In this document: one piece after another, positions 31,674-41,032 of the stretch
Layout: every line of letters begins with the position of its first letter
Numbering within the stretch: position 1 is the stretch's first letter
Source of the DNA: an uncultured Tateyamaria sp.
GTDB taxonomy: Bacteria; Pseudomonadota; Alphaproteobacteria; Rhodobacterales; Rhodobacteraceae
Reading direction: 5' to 3'
NCBI RefSeq assembly: GCF_947503415.1
Contig: NZ_CANNDS010000002.1
Span: 62,001-126,000, forward strand
DNA: 64,000 bases
Translations under genes and position numbers: made by a program
The notes under the pieces: model-generated
Databases searched by the model: none
What the model was told of the DNA's origin: nothing
The model's input: only the letters and a program-made list of their open reading frames with translations

Positions 31674-32003
31674 ATGGGCGATCCTGTCTCTTCTATCCGC
31701 AACCTTGGCCCCGCCATGGACGCTGCCTGCAAAACGGCGGGCATTCCCGATGCGGACACATTGCGCGCCCTGGGCGCTGACGAAACCTATGCCCGCCTGT
31801 TGCGCACCGGCATGCGGCCGCACTTCATCGGCTATTATGTGCTGGTCATGGGCCTTCAGGGTCGGCCGTGGAACGACTGCAAGGGTGATGAGAAAAAGGC
31901 CCTGCGCAAACGCTTCGACGCGATCAAGGCGCACGCCTTTGACAAAGGTCTCAGCGATTTCGAACGCGCCCTGAACGAGATTGGCGTGATCGCCAAACCC
32001 TGA
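31674..32003 (+). CDS. TfoX C-terminal domain protein
   Basis: A 109-residue protein of the TfoX/Sxy C-terminal type: SIRNLGPAMDAACKTAGI and LRALGADETYARLL are the signature helices. The TfoX N-terminal domain is absent. Stand-alone copies are common in Rhodobacteraceae; DNA-binding or competence roles are not established for them. Confidence 0.85.
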   Translation: MGDPVSSIRNLGPAMDAACKTAGIPDADTLRALGADETYARLLRTGMRPHFIGYYVLVMGLQGRPWNDCKGDEKKALRKRFDAIKAHAFDKGLSDFERALNEIGVIAKP

Positions 32004-32071
32004 GGTGTTCGGAACTTTCGCACAGGTTGTCTGGTTGGTCCTTCAACAGACAGCAAACGAAAGGCCAAGTC

Positions 32072-32242
32072 ATGGACCTCATTCGCATCATTCTCGCCGT
32101 TATCCTGCCCCCGCTGGGCGTGTTCCTGCAGGTCGGCATCGGCAAACATTTCTGGATCAACATCCTGCTGACCCTGCTTGGCTACATCCCCGGCATCGTG
32201 CACGCCGTGTGGGTCATTGCCCGTACACCTGAACATGCCTGA
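32072..32242 (+). CDS. YqaE/Pmp3 family small membrane protein
   Basis: A 56-residue protein with two hydrophobic helices (IRIILAVILPPLGVFLQVG and FWINILLTLLGYIPGIVHAVWVI), the Pmp3/YqaE layout, a small inner-membrane proteolipid linked to salt and membrane-potential stress. The ATG at 32072 is the domain start. Its 3' end overlaps the DUF4112 gene by 8 bases. Confidence 0.9.
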   Translation: MDLIRIILAVILPPLGVFLQVGIGKHFWINILLTLLGYIPGIVHAVWVIARTPEHA

Positions 32243-32612
32243 TCACACGGATCAGCTTGAACATCTTGACCGCATCGCCCGGACCATGGACCGGGCGGTG
32301 CGGTTGCCCGTTGTGGGCGTGCGCGTCGGGTGGGACAGCATTCTGGGCCTGATCCCCGGTATCGGCGACGCCCTGACACTTGGGCCTGCGGGCTACATCG
32401 TATGGAAGGCGCATAGAATGGGTACGCCCGGTGCGCTCAAGGCGCGCATGCTGGGCAACATCGGCATCGACGCATTGATCGGGTCCATCCCACTTGTGGG
32501 CGATCTGTTCGACATCGGCTGGAAAGCCAACACCCGCAACGTCGCCTTGTTACAGCGTCACTTCGAAGTGCAACCCGGTTCATCACCGCGCGCTGCTGTC
32601 ACGCAGTCTTAA
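32235..32612 (+). CDS. DUF4112 domain protein
   Basis: A 125-residue DUF4112 protein: VGVRVGWDSILGLIPGIGDALTLGPAGYIVWKA and LIGSIPLVGDLFDIGWKAN are its two amphipathic, Gly-rich membrane-associated segments. Overlap with the YqaE gene suggests a two-gene operon related to membrane stress. Function unknown. Confidence 0.88.
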   Translation: MPDHTDQLEHLDRIARTMDRAVRLPVVGVRVGWDSILGLIPGIGDALTLGPAGYIVWKAHRMGTPGALKARMLGNIGIDALIGSIPLVGDLFDIGWKANTRNVALLQRHFEVQPGSSPRAAVTQS

Positions 32613-32678
32613 CCCAAACGCTGAACAGTCGCGGGCCCCCCGTATGTTGTGTTTGGCGCTGAGGCGGCCACCAGACCG

Positions 32679-32714
32679 GTGCACAGGGGGTGTACGGGGG
32701 GTGCACAGGGGGTG
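32679..32714 (+). repeat. 21-bp tandem repeat (two copies)
   Basis: GGTGCACAGGGGGTG occurs at 32679 and again at 32700, a 21-base period. It lies in the G-rich gap (32613-32844) between the DUF4112 gene and the ndk terminator, where I see no gene. Confidence 0.7.
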
Positions 32715-32844
32715 CATGGCTGTCACAGCCGCAAACGCGCAATTATCAGGCTTATTTTCAATGACTTAAATGGCGGAGTGAACGTGCCGAACCGTCAGAA
32801 AACCACCTGTTGCGCGCACGTGCCGTTTACCACTCATCAACCAA

Positions 32845-32878
32845 CAAAAAACCGGCGCGCCCGAAAGGCACGCCGGTT
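32845..32878 (-). terminator. Rho-independent terminator of ndk
   Basis: On the minus strand, a stem of ACCGGCG with CGCCGGT plus inner GGC/GCC pairs is followed by a run of six or more T. It lies 31 bases after the ndk stop codon. Confidence 0.88.
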
Positions 32879-32908
32879 CATCATGTCTGCACGGAAGGTG
32901 CGGTTGGC

Positions 32909-33331
32909 TTAGCCCACCAGCTCCAGACCCGAGAAGAAGTACGCGATCTCAACCGCAGCCGTCTCAGGCGCGTCGGACCCGTGGACCGAATTCTCACCCA
33001 CGCTCTCCGCAAACTCGGCCCGGATGGTGCCTGCGTCCGCATCGGCGGGGTTGGTCGCACCCATCACTTCACGGTTCTTGGCAATGGCGCCTTCGCCTTC
33101 CAGAACTTGTGCCACGATAGGCGCCGACGCCATGAACTCACACAGCTCGTCATAGAAGGGACGCTCGGCGTGCACCTTGTAGAACTCGCCGGCTTGCGCC
33201 TTGGTCAGATGGATGCGCTTTTGCGCCACGATCCGCAGGCCAGCGTCCTCGAATTTCTTGTTGATCGCACCGGTCAGGTTGCGGCGTGTTGCATCGGGTT
33301 TGATGATGGAAAAGGTGCGCTCGAGAGCCAT
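32909..33331 (-). CDS. ndk: Nucleoside diphosphate kinase
   Basis: A 140-residue NDK that balances NTP pools with a phosphohistidine intermediate. The active-site histidine is in [25 protein letters not shown] is the typical start. Full length. An intrinsic terminator follows. Confidence 0.97.
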   Translation of the reverse strand: MALERTFSIIKPDATRRNLTGAINKKFEDAGLRIVAQKRIHLTKAQAGEFYKVHAERPFYDELCEFMASAPIVAQVLEGEGAIAKNREVMGATNPADADAGTIRAEFAESVGENSVHGSDAPETAAVEIAYFFSGLELVG

Positions 33332-33391
33332 GGATATCTCCTGTCAGCAGCGCGCGGGACCGTCCCGTGCGCGAAAATCATCGGCCCACTA

Positions 33392-34585
33392 TCATGGGGT
33401 TTTGACGTTGGAAACCCCTGTCTCTTCGCGGTCCCACAGGGCGGCCAGCACCGCCATGACCATCGCCAGCATCAAGGTGATCAACATCAGCGACAACAAG
33501 GCCACCGGCGTGGCAGAGGCGCCCAGTACCGCCGTCGTGGCCCAGCTCAGCGCCGCACCCAGCCCGAGCGCCACAGCCCCGTTCACGCCCGACGCACTGC
33601 CCGCCAGATCAGGCCGCACCGACAACGCTCCGGCATTGGCATTGGCCAGCGACAGTCCGTTCCCGATGCCGACCGTCACCGTGCTCAGAAACAGCGGCAC
33701 AACCCAAAGACCACCGGCACTGTAGTACAGAAACGCGGCCCCCAGCCCGGCAATGGGCAAAGCGCGACCCGTCAGGATGAGCCGGATCGGACCCACCCGT
33801 TGCACCAGCCGCGCCGACAATCCCGCCCCCACCATGAAGCCCGCCGTGGTGGTCCCCAGCGCAATGCCGATCTGCGCCGGACCCATCCCAAACACATCCG
33901 CCGCGACAAAGGGCGCGCCGGTCAGAAACACATAAAACGTCCCGACCCCAAGGGCTTGCAGCCCGACATAGGCCCAGAACAGCCGCGCTCGCAGCAGCGC
34001 CCCGATCTGAAATCGCTGTCTGCGCCCACCTTCATGCGTCTCACCCAGATCGCGCAGACACCACAGCAACAGGCCCGCCCCCAGCAGCGCATAGGTGACA
34101 AACACAGACCGCCAGCCAAAGGCCGTCTCCAGCAGCCCGCCCACCATGGGCGCCAGCATCGGAGCGACTGCCATGGCAGATGCAATCAGCGACAGCTTCG
34201 CCGCCGCCACGCGCCCCTCATACATGTCGCGCACCACGGCAGAGGAAAGAATACCGCCCCCCACGGCCACCGCCTGCCCGGTCCGCGCAATCAGAAACAG
34301 CGTGATGTTCTCTGCCAGCAAACACAGAACCGATGCCACCACATACAAAGCCAAAAGCCCAAGGATCACAGGCCGCCGCCCAAACCGATCCGACAGCGGC
34401 CCCAGCACCAGCTGCAACACCGCCGCCGCCAGCATATAGAGCGAAATGGACCGCCCCATGACCGCCTCGGACACGCCAAAGGCTTCGCGCATCGCGGGCA
34501 AGGCCGGCAGGAACATGTTCAGCGTCAGCACCGTCAGCGCCGTCAACAGAACAAGGGTCACAAGATGGGGCGCGGGTCTGCTCAT
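33392..34585 (-). CDS. Bcr/CflA family MFS multidrug exporter
   Basis: A 397-residue transporter with about 12 membrane segments. The N-terminal LNMFLPALPAM and the loop SDRFGRRP are the DHA1/Bcr-CflA signature. Exports drugs or other small compounds by proton antiport; substrate unknown. Divergent from the ABC-F gene. Confidence 0.92.
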   Translation of the reverse strand: MSRPAPHLVTLVLLTALTVLTLNMFLPALPAMREAFGVSEAVMGRSISLYMLAAAVLQLVLGPLSDRFGRRPVILGLLALYVVASVLCLLAENITLFLIARTGQAVAVGGGILSSAVVRDMYEGRVAAAKLSLIASAMAVAPMLAPMVGGLLETAFGWRSVFVTYALLGAGLLLWCLRDLGETHEGGRRQRFQIGALLRARLFWAYVGLQALGVGTFYVFLTGAPFVAADVFGMGPAQIGIALGTTTAGFMVGAGLSARLVQRVGPIRLILTGRALPIAGLGAAFLYYSAGGLWVVPLFLSTVTVGIGNGLSLANANAGALSVRPDLAGSASGVNGAVALGLGAALSWATTAVLGASATPVALLSLMLITLMLAMVMAVLAALWDREETGVSNVKTP

Positions 34586-34630
34586 CCGCAGGGGCTAGCA
34601 CGCCCCGCACCCCTCTGCTAGAGCGCGCCC

Positions 34631-36478
34631 ATGTTGCGCATTTCAGACATCACCTACGCCGTTGCGGGCCGCCCCCTGTTCGAAGGGGCCAGCGCCGTCA
34701 TTCCCGAAGGCCACAAGGTCGGCCTCGTGGGGCGCAATGGCACGGGCAAGACCACGCTCTTCCGCCTGATCTATGGTGAACTGGCACTGGAATCAGGCGA
34801 CATCTCCCTGCCCTCCGGCGCGCGCATCGGCGGTGTGGCGCAAGAGGTGCCCGCATCGCAGACGTCGCTCATCGACACGGTGCTGGCCGCCGACACCGAA
34901 CGCGCAGCCCTGCTTGCCGATGACAGCCAGGACCCCGCCCGCATTGCCGAAATCCAGACCCGCCTGGCCGATATCGACGCTTGGTCCGCGGAGGCCCGCG
35001 CCGCCACGATCCTCAAGGGGCTGGGCTTTGACGACGACGAACAGCTCAAACCCTGCGCCGATTTCTCCGGCGGCTGGCGCATGCGCGTGGCCCTCGCCGC
35101 CGTCCTCTTTGCGCAGCCTGATCTGCTGCTGCTTGATGAACCCACCAACTATCTCGACCTCGAAGGGGCGCTTTGGCTCGAATCGTACCTCGCCAAATAC
35201 CCTCACACGGTGGTCATCATCAGCCACGACCGTGGTCTGCTGAACCGCGCCGTCGGTGCGATCCTGCACCTCGAAGACCGCAAGCTGACCTATTACCAGG
35301 GCCCCTACGACCAGTTCGCCCGGCAACGCGCCGAAAAGCTCGCGAACGCCGCCGCCATGGCCAAAAAGCAGGACGCCCGCCGCGCCCACCTGCAATCCTA
35401 TGTGGACCGCTTCCGCTACAAGGCGGACAAGGCCCGGCAGGCGCAATCCCGGCTCAAGGCGCTGTCGAAAATGCAGCCCATCTCCACCCCACAAGAGGCT
35501 GGGCTCAAACGGTTTGACTTCCCCAACCCCGAGGAACTGTCGCCGCCCATCATCCACATGGACGGCTCCAGCACCGGCTACGGCGACACCACGGTGCTGT
35601 CCAAGCTGAACCTGCGAATTGATCAGGACGACCGCATCGCACTTCTGGGCAAGAACGGGCAAGGCAAGTCCACGCTGTCCAAATTCCTGTCGGATCGCCT
35701 GCCGTCCATGTCGGGCAAGATGACCAAATCGTCCAAGCTGCGCATCGGCTACTTCGCCCAACACCAGGTGGACGAACTGCACATCGACGAGACCCCGCTC
35801 GACCACCTGCGCCGCGAACGCCCCACCGAAAGCCCCGCCAAATGGCGTGCGCGTCTCTCGGGCTTTGGGCTCATGGCGGATCAGGCCGACACAGTCGTGG
35901 GCAAGCTGTCAGGTGGCCAAAAAGCAAGGCTTTCGCTGCTGCTGGCGACACTCGACGCCCCGCATATGCTGATCCTCGACGAACCCACCAACCACCTCGA
36001 TATCGAATCCCGCGAGGCTCTGGTCGAAGCGCTCACCAACTACACCGGTGCTGTGATCCTGGTCAGCCACGACATGCACCTGCTGGAATTGGTGGCCGAC
36101 CGGCTGTGGCTCGTCTCAAACGGGACAGTCAAACCGTTCGAAGACGATCTGGAAGCCTACCGAAAGCTGCTGCTCAGCGACGGCAAAGCGCCAAAACAAG
36201 CCAAACCAACAGCGCCAAAACCCAAGAAACCCAGCCGCGACGCCATCCTCGCCCTGCGGTCCGAGGCGCGCAAATCCGAAGCCCGCGTCGAAAAGCTGAA
36301 CCAGATGCGCGACAAACTCGCGACCAAGCTGGCCGACCCGGATCTCTACGAAGACACCAAGATCGGCGAGATGGAGGTCTGGCAAAAGAAATACGCCGAA
36401 GTCATGGATGCGCTGGGGCGCGCCGAAAGCCTGTGGATGCAGGACCTCGAAAAACTCGAAACCGCCGAACGGGCCTGA
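34631..36478 (+). CDS. ABC-F ATPase (Uup/YheS-like)
   Basis: A 615-residue soluble protein with two ABC modules and no membrane domain. Walker A motifs are GRNGTGKTT and GKNGQGKST, signatures FSGGWRMR and LSGGQKARL, with LLLDEPTNYLDLE and LILDEPTNHLDIE. The C-terminal 90 residues are a charged coiled coil of the Uup/YheS type. ABC-F proteins act on the ribosome in translation; the exact subtype is not decided. Confidence 0.94.
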   Translation: MLRISDITYAVAGRPLFEGASAVIPEGHKVGLVGRNGTGKTTLFRLIYGELALESGDISLPSGARIGGVAQEVPASQTSLIDTVLAADTERAALLADDSQDPARIAEIQTRLADIDAWSAEARAATILKGLGFDDDEQLKPCADFSGGWRMRVALAAVLFAQPDLLLLDEPTNYLDLEGALWLESYLAKYPHTVVIISHDRGLLNRAVGAILHLEDRKLTYYQGPYDQFARQRAEKLANAAAMAKKQDARRAHLQSYVDRFRYKADKARQAQSRLKALSKMQPISTPQEAGLKRFDFPNPEELSPPIIHMDGSSTGYGDTTVLSKLNLRIDQDDRIALLGKNGQGKSTLSKFLSDRLPSMSGKMTKSSKLRIGYFAQHQVDELHIDETPLDHLRRERPTESPAKWRARLSGFGLMADQADTVVGKLSGGQKARLSLLLATLDAPHMLILDEPTNHLDIESREALVEALTNYTGAVILVSHDMHLLELVADRLWLVSNGTVKPFEDDLEAYRKLLLSDGKAPKQAKPTAPKPKKPSRDAILALRSEARKSEARVEKLNQMRDKLATKLADPDLYEDTKIGEMEVWQKKYAEVMDALGRAESLWMQDLEKLETAERA

Positions 36479-36488
36479 TCCTTCTTCC

Positions 36489-36507
36489 GGCTCAAAATAT
36501 CCCGGGG
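36489..36507. repeat. Dispersed post-stop motif, copy 2
   Basis: GGCTCAAAATATCCCGGGG, one base different from the copy at 4400, again just after a plus-strand stop. It is followed by a stem-loop (36512-36530, TGAGGGGC/GCCCCTCA). Confidence 0.5.
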
Positions 36508-36511
36508 AGAT

Positions 36512-36530
36512 TGAGGGGCAGCGCCCCTCA
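36512..36530 (+). terminator. Hairpin after the ABC-F gene
   Basis: An 8-bp perfect stem TGAGGGGC/GCCCCTCA with a 3-base loop, 33 bases after the stop codon. It is followed by ACCCCAAAAA, not by T, so if it terminates it is not a classical plus-strand intrinsic terminator. Confidence 0.45.
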
Positions 36531-36579
36531 ACCCCAAAAATGAATCGCATGCGCCAAAGGCGCTCAATCTGAAAACGCC

Positions 36580-37203
36580 ATGATCGACACCGCCTTCCTC
36601 ATCACCGCTTTCGTGACCATGTTCGTGGTGATCGACCCCATCGGCTTGGCCCCGCTGTTCGTGGCCCTCACCCAAGGTGTGCCGGAACGCCAGCGCCGTG
36701 CCATCGCGGTCCGCGCCTGTGCCATCGGCATGATCATCCTGATCGTCTTTGCCCTCTTCGGCGAAGCAGTCCTTGGCTTCATCGGCATCTCCATGCCCGC
36801 CTTCCGGGTCGCAGGCGGCATACTGCTCTTCCTCACTGCCCTCGACATGCTGTTCGAACGGCGCACCAAACGGCGCGAGGATCAGTCCGAGGACACAGAC
36901 CATGACGACCCGTCCGTCTTCCCGCTGGCCATCCCGCTGATCTCCGGCCCGGGCTCCATCGCGTCCGTGATCCTGCTGACAGGTCAGAAACCGGGCGTCG
37001 AAGGTCTGGCCCTCGTCCTCGCCATTACAGCACTGGTCCTGTGCGTCTGCCTTGTGCTGTTTCTGGCCTCCAGCCTGCTCGAACGTGCGTTGGGCAAGAC
37101 CGGCATCACTGTCGTCACCCGCCTTCTCGGCATGCTGCTCGCAGCCCTGTCCGTGCAGTTCGTTCTCGACGGTTTGCGCAACTTTGGCCTGATGCCGGGC
37201 TGA
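36580..37203 (+). CDS. MarC family integral membrane protein
   Basis: A 207-residue protein with six membrane segments, including MFVVIDPIGLAPLFVALTQG and PLAIPLISGPGSIASVILL, the two family repeats. MarC was once linked to antibiotic resistance, but its role is not established. Confidence 0.92.
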   Translation: MIDTAFLITAFVTMFVVIDPIGLAPLFVALTQGVPERQRRAIAVRACAIGMIILIVFALFGEAVLGFIGISMPAFRVAGGILLFLTALDMLFERRTKRREDQSEDTDHDDPSVFPLAIPLISGPGSIASVILLTGQKPGVEGLALVLAITALVLCVCLVLFLASSLLERALGKTGITVVTRLLGMLLAALSVQFVLDGLRNFGLMPG

Positions 37204-37225
37204 AACCCGAACCCAATTGCCCTAT

Positions 37226-37816
37226 ATGAGCGTCATGAGCAGCGATAACATTGCACAACTGATCTATCTCGGAACCTTCGCGCTGGTGCTGGGCGGCGGG
37301 TTTCTCCTGACCAACAAACTCAAGCTCAGCAAAACGCTGCAAATGGCATCGGCTTGGGTCCTGATCTTTCTGGGTGCCATCGCCGTGGTCGGCCTCTGGG
37401 ACGATATTCAGGGCGACCTGATGGCGAACCAGACCCGGTTCGACGACAGCGGCACGATCACCATCCCGCGCAGCTTTGACGGACACTACTACCTGACACT
37501 CGACATCAACGGCGAACCGACGGACTTTATCGTGGACACCGGTGCCACCGACATCGTGCTGAACCGATCCGACGCGGAAACGGCAGGCCTGGATCCGGCC
37601 AACCTGAACTTTCTGGGCCGTGCAGCCACCGCAAATGGCGAAGTGCGTACCGCACCCGTCCGCTTGGATACGGTCGCGATTGGCCCACACGAGGACACGA
37701 ATGTGCCAGCCGTCGTGAACGATGGCGCGCTGGATCAGTCCCTGCTTGGCATGGGGTATCTGCAACGCTGGGGCCGGATCGAGATTGCGGGCGGGGAAAT
37801 GACGCTCAGCCGCTAG
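37226..37816 (+). CDS. TIGR02281-type retropepsin-like aspartic protease
   Basis: A 196-residue membrane-anchored protein: two hydrophobic segments near the N-terminus (about residues 7-25 and 36-54) and a clan AA aspartic protease domain with FIVDTGATDIVLN, one catalytic Asp per chain, so it works as a dimer. LLGMGYLQRW is the second family motif. The start may be 37226 or 37235. Its stop overlaps the convergent holC stop in one CTAG. Confidence 0.88.
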   Translation: MSVMSSDNIAQLIYLGTFALVLGGGFLLTNKLKLSKTLQMASAWVLIFLGAIAVVGLWDDIQGDLMANQTRFDDSGTITIPRSFDGHYYLTLDINGEPTDFIVDTGATDIVLNRSDAETAGLDPANLNFLGRAATANGEVRTAPVRLDTVAIGPHEDTNVPAVVNDGALDQSLLGMGYLQRWGRIEIAGGEMTLSR

Positions 37817-38268
37817 GTTTCGGCCTTCTTCTCCCACCGCCCACTTTCTTCGGACCAGTATTGCGCCGACGCGCCCGCGTCTTTGAGCGCCTTCCATTGC
37901 GCCCGCGCCGTATCCAAGGCAGCCGGGTCATTGCCGTCAAACAAGACGCACACCCGTTCCAATGCGGCCACTTCTTCCGCCGTGACCTCTGCCCCGTCAA
38001 TCGTCATGACGCAGGTGGCTTCGTTTGCGGCCGGGCCCGTGGTCAACAAGACAGGCTGGTCCGCGTCATGCGGACCTCCGGCCATGCCATGCGGCAGAAA
38101 CCCCTCATCCGCACCGAGCCACAGCTTTTTGTCGAGCCAACCAAGCCGTCCGGCATCCGGCCCACGCACGGCCACGCGCCAACCCGCCTGCAAGGCCTTG
38201 CCCAGCAGCATGGTCAGCGTGTCTTCGAGCGGGCGCCGGGTCAAATGGTAAAAATAGGCGGCTCCCAT
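37813..38268 (-). CDS. holC: DNA polymerase III chi subunit
   Basis: A 151-residue HolC, which links the clamp loader to SSB. Features: AAYFYHLTRRPLEDTLTMLLGKALQAGWR at the start and LERVCVLFDGNDPAALDTAR in the middle. It lies just downstream of pepA, one base after its stop, the usual pepA-holC order. Confidence 0.93.
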   Translation of the reverse strand: MGAAYFYHLTRRPLEDTLTMLLGKALQAGWRVAVRGPDAGRLGWLDKKLWLGADEGFLPHGMAGGPHDADQPVLLTTGPAANEATCVMTIDGAEVTAEEVAALERVCVLFDGNDPAALDTARAQWKALKDAGASAQYWSEESGRWEKKAET

Positions 38269-38269
38269 G

Positions 38270-39742
38270 TCACTCCGTCTCGTATCCGTCTGCCACCAGC
38301 CGGTTCAGGGCCATGACACCCCACCCAGTGGCGCCCGCAGGCGCAAGAGCGGTCGAAGACTTGACCGACGCCACGCCAGCGATGTCCAGATGGATCCACG
38401 GCGTTTCGTCCTTTACAAAGCGCTGCAAAAACTGTGCCGCCGTCACAGACCCGGCCGGACGGCCACCAATATTCTTCATATCCGCAATCCGTGACTTGAG
38501 CAGATCGTCATAGGCTTTGCCCAACGGCATGCGCCATGCACCCTCATGCTCTTTCTCTGCCGCCTTCAGGAAAGCATTGCAGAAGTCGTCATTATTGGAA
38601 AACACACCCGCATTCTCGTGCCCCAGACCAATGATGATCGCGCCGGTGAGTGTTGCCAGATCGACCATTCCAGCAGGCTCGAACCTCTCTTGCGCATACC
38701 ACATCACGTCACACAGCACCAAACGCCCTTCGGCGTCGGTGTTGATGATCTCGACCGTGTCGCCCTTCATGGATGTCACCACGTCGCCCGGACGGGTCGC
38801 ATTGCCGGACGGCATATTCTCGACAAGTCCAACAAGACCCACAACATTCGCCTTTGCCTTGCGCTTGGCGATGGCGCGCATCGTGCCCGCGACAACGCCG
38901 GCACCGCCCATATCCATGGTCATGTCTTCCATGCCACCTGCGGGCTTCAGGCTGATGCCGCCGGTGTCAAAGACTACACCCTTGCCCACCAGCGCCAACG
39001 GTGCCGCATCCTTGGCGCCGCCATTCCACTGCATGACGACGACCTTCGACGGGCTGTCCGATCCCTGCCCCACGGACAACAGCGTGCGCATGCCCAACTT
39101 CTCCAGATCGGCCTCTTCCAGGACTTCGACCTCAAGGCCCAGATCCTTCATTTCGGCCAGACGATTGGCGAACTCGGTCGTGGTCAACACGTTGGCGGGT
39201 TCATTCACCAGATCGCGGGTCATGAAAGCGCCGTCAGCAATCGCCATCAACGGGCCTGCAGCGATTTCAGCGTCTTCGGGTTTCGAGCACATGACCGTCA
39301 CGCCGGTCTCATTGTCTTCCGCGTCCGTCTTATGAGCGGAAAAGTCGTAGTCCCGCATCACAAGGCCGAAGGCAACGTCGGCAATGCGCCGCGCACCGTC
39401 AGCGGCCAGCAGAACCGCCTTGCCTCCCCGCACCTTGCCCAACGCGGCCCCCGCCTTGCGCGCATCCTCGACCGAGTGGTTGCGCGGCAGACAGATCACA
39501 TCAAGCGCTTCTGCCGCCATCCCAACGGGCCAGGCGAACGTTGTCACCTGACCGGCCTTCACCTTTTCGAACCCTTCGCTGTCGACAAAGCGCTGTACGG
39601 CCCCTTTTGTCAGACGGTTCGCGCGGCGTGCGCTCTGTTCCAGCTTGCCCTCGGGCGAAACGATCACGGCCACACGGCCCTCGTGCCCGGCAAGCGCATC
39701 AAGGTCTGTGGCAGTGAAGGTGACGGGGGTCAGGTTGGTCAT
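38270..39742 (-). CDS. pepA: Leucyl aminopeptidase (M17)
   Basis: A 490-residue dinuclear-metal aminopeptidase. The metal site signature NTDAEGRLVL and the VFDTGGISLKPAGGM segment (with catalytic Lys) are present. Full length. First gene of the pepA-holC unit. Confidence 0.96.
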   Translation of the reverse strand: MTNLTPVTFTATDLDALAGHEGRVAVIVSPEGKLEQSARRANRLTKGAVQRFVDSEGFEKVKAGQVTTFAWPVGMAAEALDVICLPRNHSVEDARKAGAALGKVRGGKAVLLAADGARRIADVAFGLVMRDYDFSAHKTDAEDNETGVTVMCSKPEDAEIAAGPLMAIADGAFMTRDLVNEPANVLTTTEFANRLAEMKDLGLEVEVLEEADLEKLGMRTLLSVGQGSDSPSKVVVMQWNGGAKDAAPLALVGKGVVFDTGGISLKPAGGMEDMTMDMGGAGVVAGTMRAIAKRKAKANVVGLVGLVENMPSGNATRPGDVVTSMKGDTVEIINTDAEGRLVLCDVMWYAQERFEPAGMVDLATLTGAIIIGLGHENAGVFSNNDDFCNAFLKAAEKEHEGAWRMPLGKAYDDLLKSRIADMKNIGGRPAGSVTAAQFLQRFVKDETPWIHLDIAGVASVKSSTALAPAGATGWGVMALNRLVADGYETE

Positions 39743-39904
39743 GGCATGCTCCGGAGTTCAGTTTGGCCTAGACGTAACGCGCCCCCGACCAACTGACCAG
39801 CACATTGGACAGTTTAGGAGTTTTCCCCGGCCCCGCCTTGGGGTAGGTTCGCGACCAACGCTGCCGCGTCCCAAATCGCACGCAAGACACAACCGGGGGG
39901 CCCA

Positions 39905-41032
39905 TTGGTCAGATTTGACCGCTATATGTTGTCACAGCTCCTGTGGCTGTTTGGGTTCTTTGCACTGGTTCTGGTTGCCGTGTTCTGGATCAATCGCGCT
40001 GTGCAATTGTTTGACCGCCTGATCGGCGACGGACAAACGGCGTTGGTGTTTCTTGAATTCTCTGCGCTTGGCTTGCCACGGCTGATCACCACGGTCCTGC
40101 CTATCGCCACCTTTGCAGCGGCCGTTTACGTGACAAACAGGCTGAACAATGAAAGCGAGTTGACAGTGATGATGTCCACGGGCTCGTCCCCGTGGCGTCT
40201 GGCGCGACCCGTTGCCGTGTTCGGGATCATCTCCGCGCTCATGATGTCGGTCCTGAGCCACATTCTGGTTCCTGCCGCCAGCGAGCAACTGTCAGAGCGA
40301 GAGGTCGAAATCTCCCGCAACGTGACCTCACGCCTGCTGACAGAGGGAACCTTTCTCAGCCCCACAAAAGGCGTGACGTTCTATACCCGTGCAATTGGTG
40401 AAGACGGCGTTTTGAAGGACGTGTTTCTGGCCGATCGTCGCGCGCCGGAAGAACGGGTCATCTACACGGCGGCCGAAGCATACCTTGTGCGCAATGGCGA
40501 CGGCACCTCGCTCATTATGATTGACGGCTTGGCGCAGCGCCTTGCGATTTCCGACAACCGGCTATCGACCGGCAAGTTTCAGGATTTTTCCTTCGATATT
40601 TCGCCTCTGATGGAAACCGACGATCAGATCGCGCCATCTTTGCAATACCTGCGGACCGATGCGTTGATGACGGAATGGGAGCAAGTCGCGCGCGATACTG
40701 GCTCAACAGTTGGCGCCGTGGCCGAAGAGTTGCACAGCCGGTTTGCGCGGGCGGCCTTTTGCTTTGTCACGGCGATGATCGGGTTCGCCACACTGCTCGT
40801 GGGGGGCTATTCCCGCTTTGGCGTATGGCGCGAAGTCGTGATTGCATTTCTCATCCTTATCGCGCTGGACGGCATGCGCAGTGCGCTGTCTGGTCCAGTT
40901 CTTGCGGACGCGCGACTGTGGCCGATCCTCTATCTGCCGTCGATCATAGGATTGTTGCTGACATCCGGGCTGCTCTGGTATGCCTCTGGCGGCGGCGCTC
41001 GCCTGCGACGATGGCGGAGGAGCGCGGCATGA
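39905..41032 (+). CDS. lptF: LPS export ABC transporter permease LptF
   Basis: A 375-residue inner-membrane permease of the LptB2FG transporter. The typical RFDRYMLSQLLWLFGFFALVLV start is conserved, so the TTG at 39905 (GGGGGG upstream) is chosen over the ATG at 39926. Six membrane segments flank a periplasmic beta-jellyroll domain. First gene of the lptF-lptG-lptD-surA-pdxA-rsmA run; it overlaps lptG by 4 bases. Confidence 0.95.
   Translation: MVRFDRYMLSQLLWLFGFFALVLVAVFWINRAVQLFDRLIGDGQTALVFLEFSALGLPRLITTVLPIATFAAAVYVTNRLNNESELTVMMSTGSSPWRLARPVAVFGIISALMMSVLSHILVPAASEQLSEREVEISRNVTSRLLTEGTFLSPTKGVTFYTRAIGEDGVLKDVFLADRRAPEERVIYTAAEAYLVRNGDGTSLIMIDGLAQRLAISDNRLSTGKFQDFSFDISPLMETDDQIAPSLQYLRTDALMTEWEQVARDTGSTVGAVAEELHSRFARAAFCFVTAMIGFATLLVGGYSRFGVWREVVIAFLILIALDGMRSALSGPVLADARLWPILYLPSIIGLLLTSGLLWYASGGGARLRRWRRSAA

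Noticed and set aside
32810-34621. 603-aa plus-strand open frame
   Set aside because: Antisense shadow of ndk and the MFS gene; Arg/Gln/His-rich composition without any fold likeness.
34793-35806. 337-aa minus-strand open frame inside the ABC-F gene
   Set aside because: GC-driven shadow of a clear ABC-F protein.
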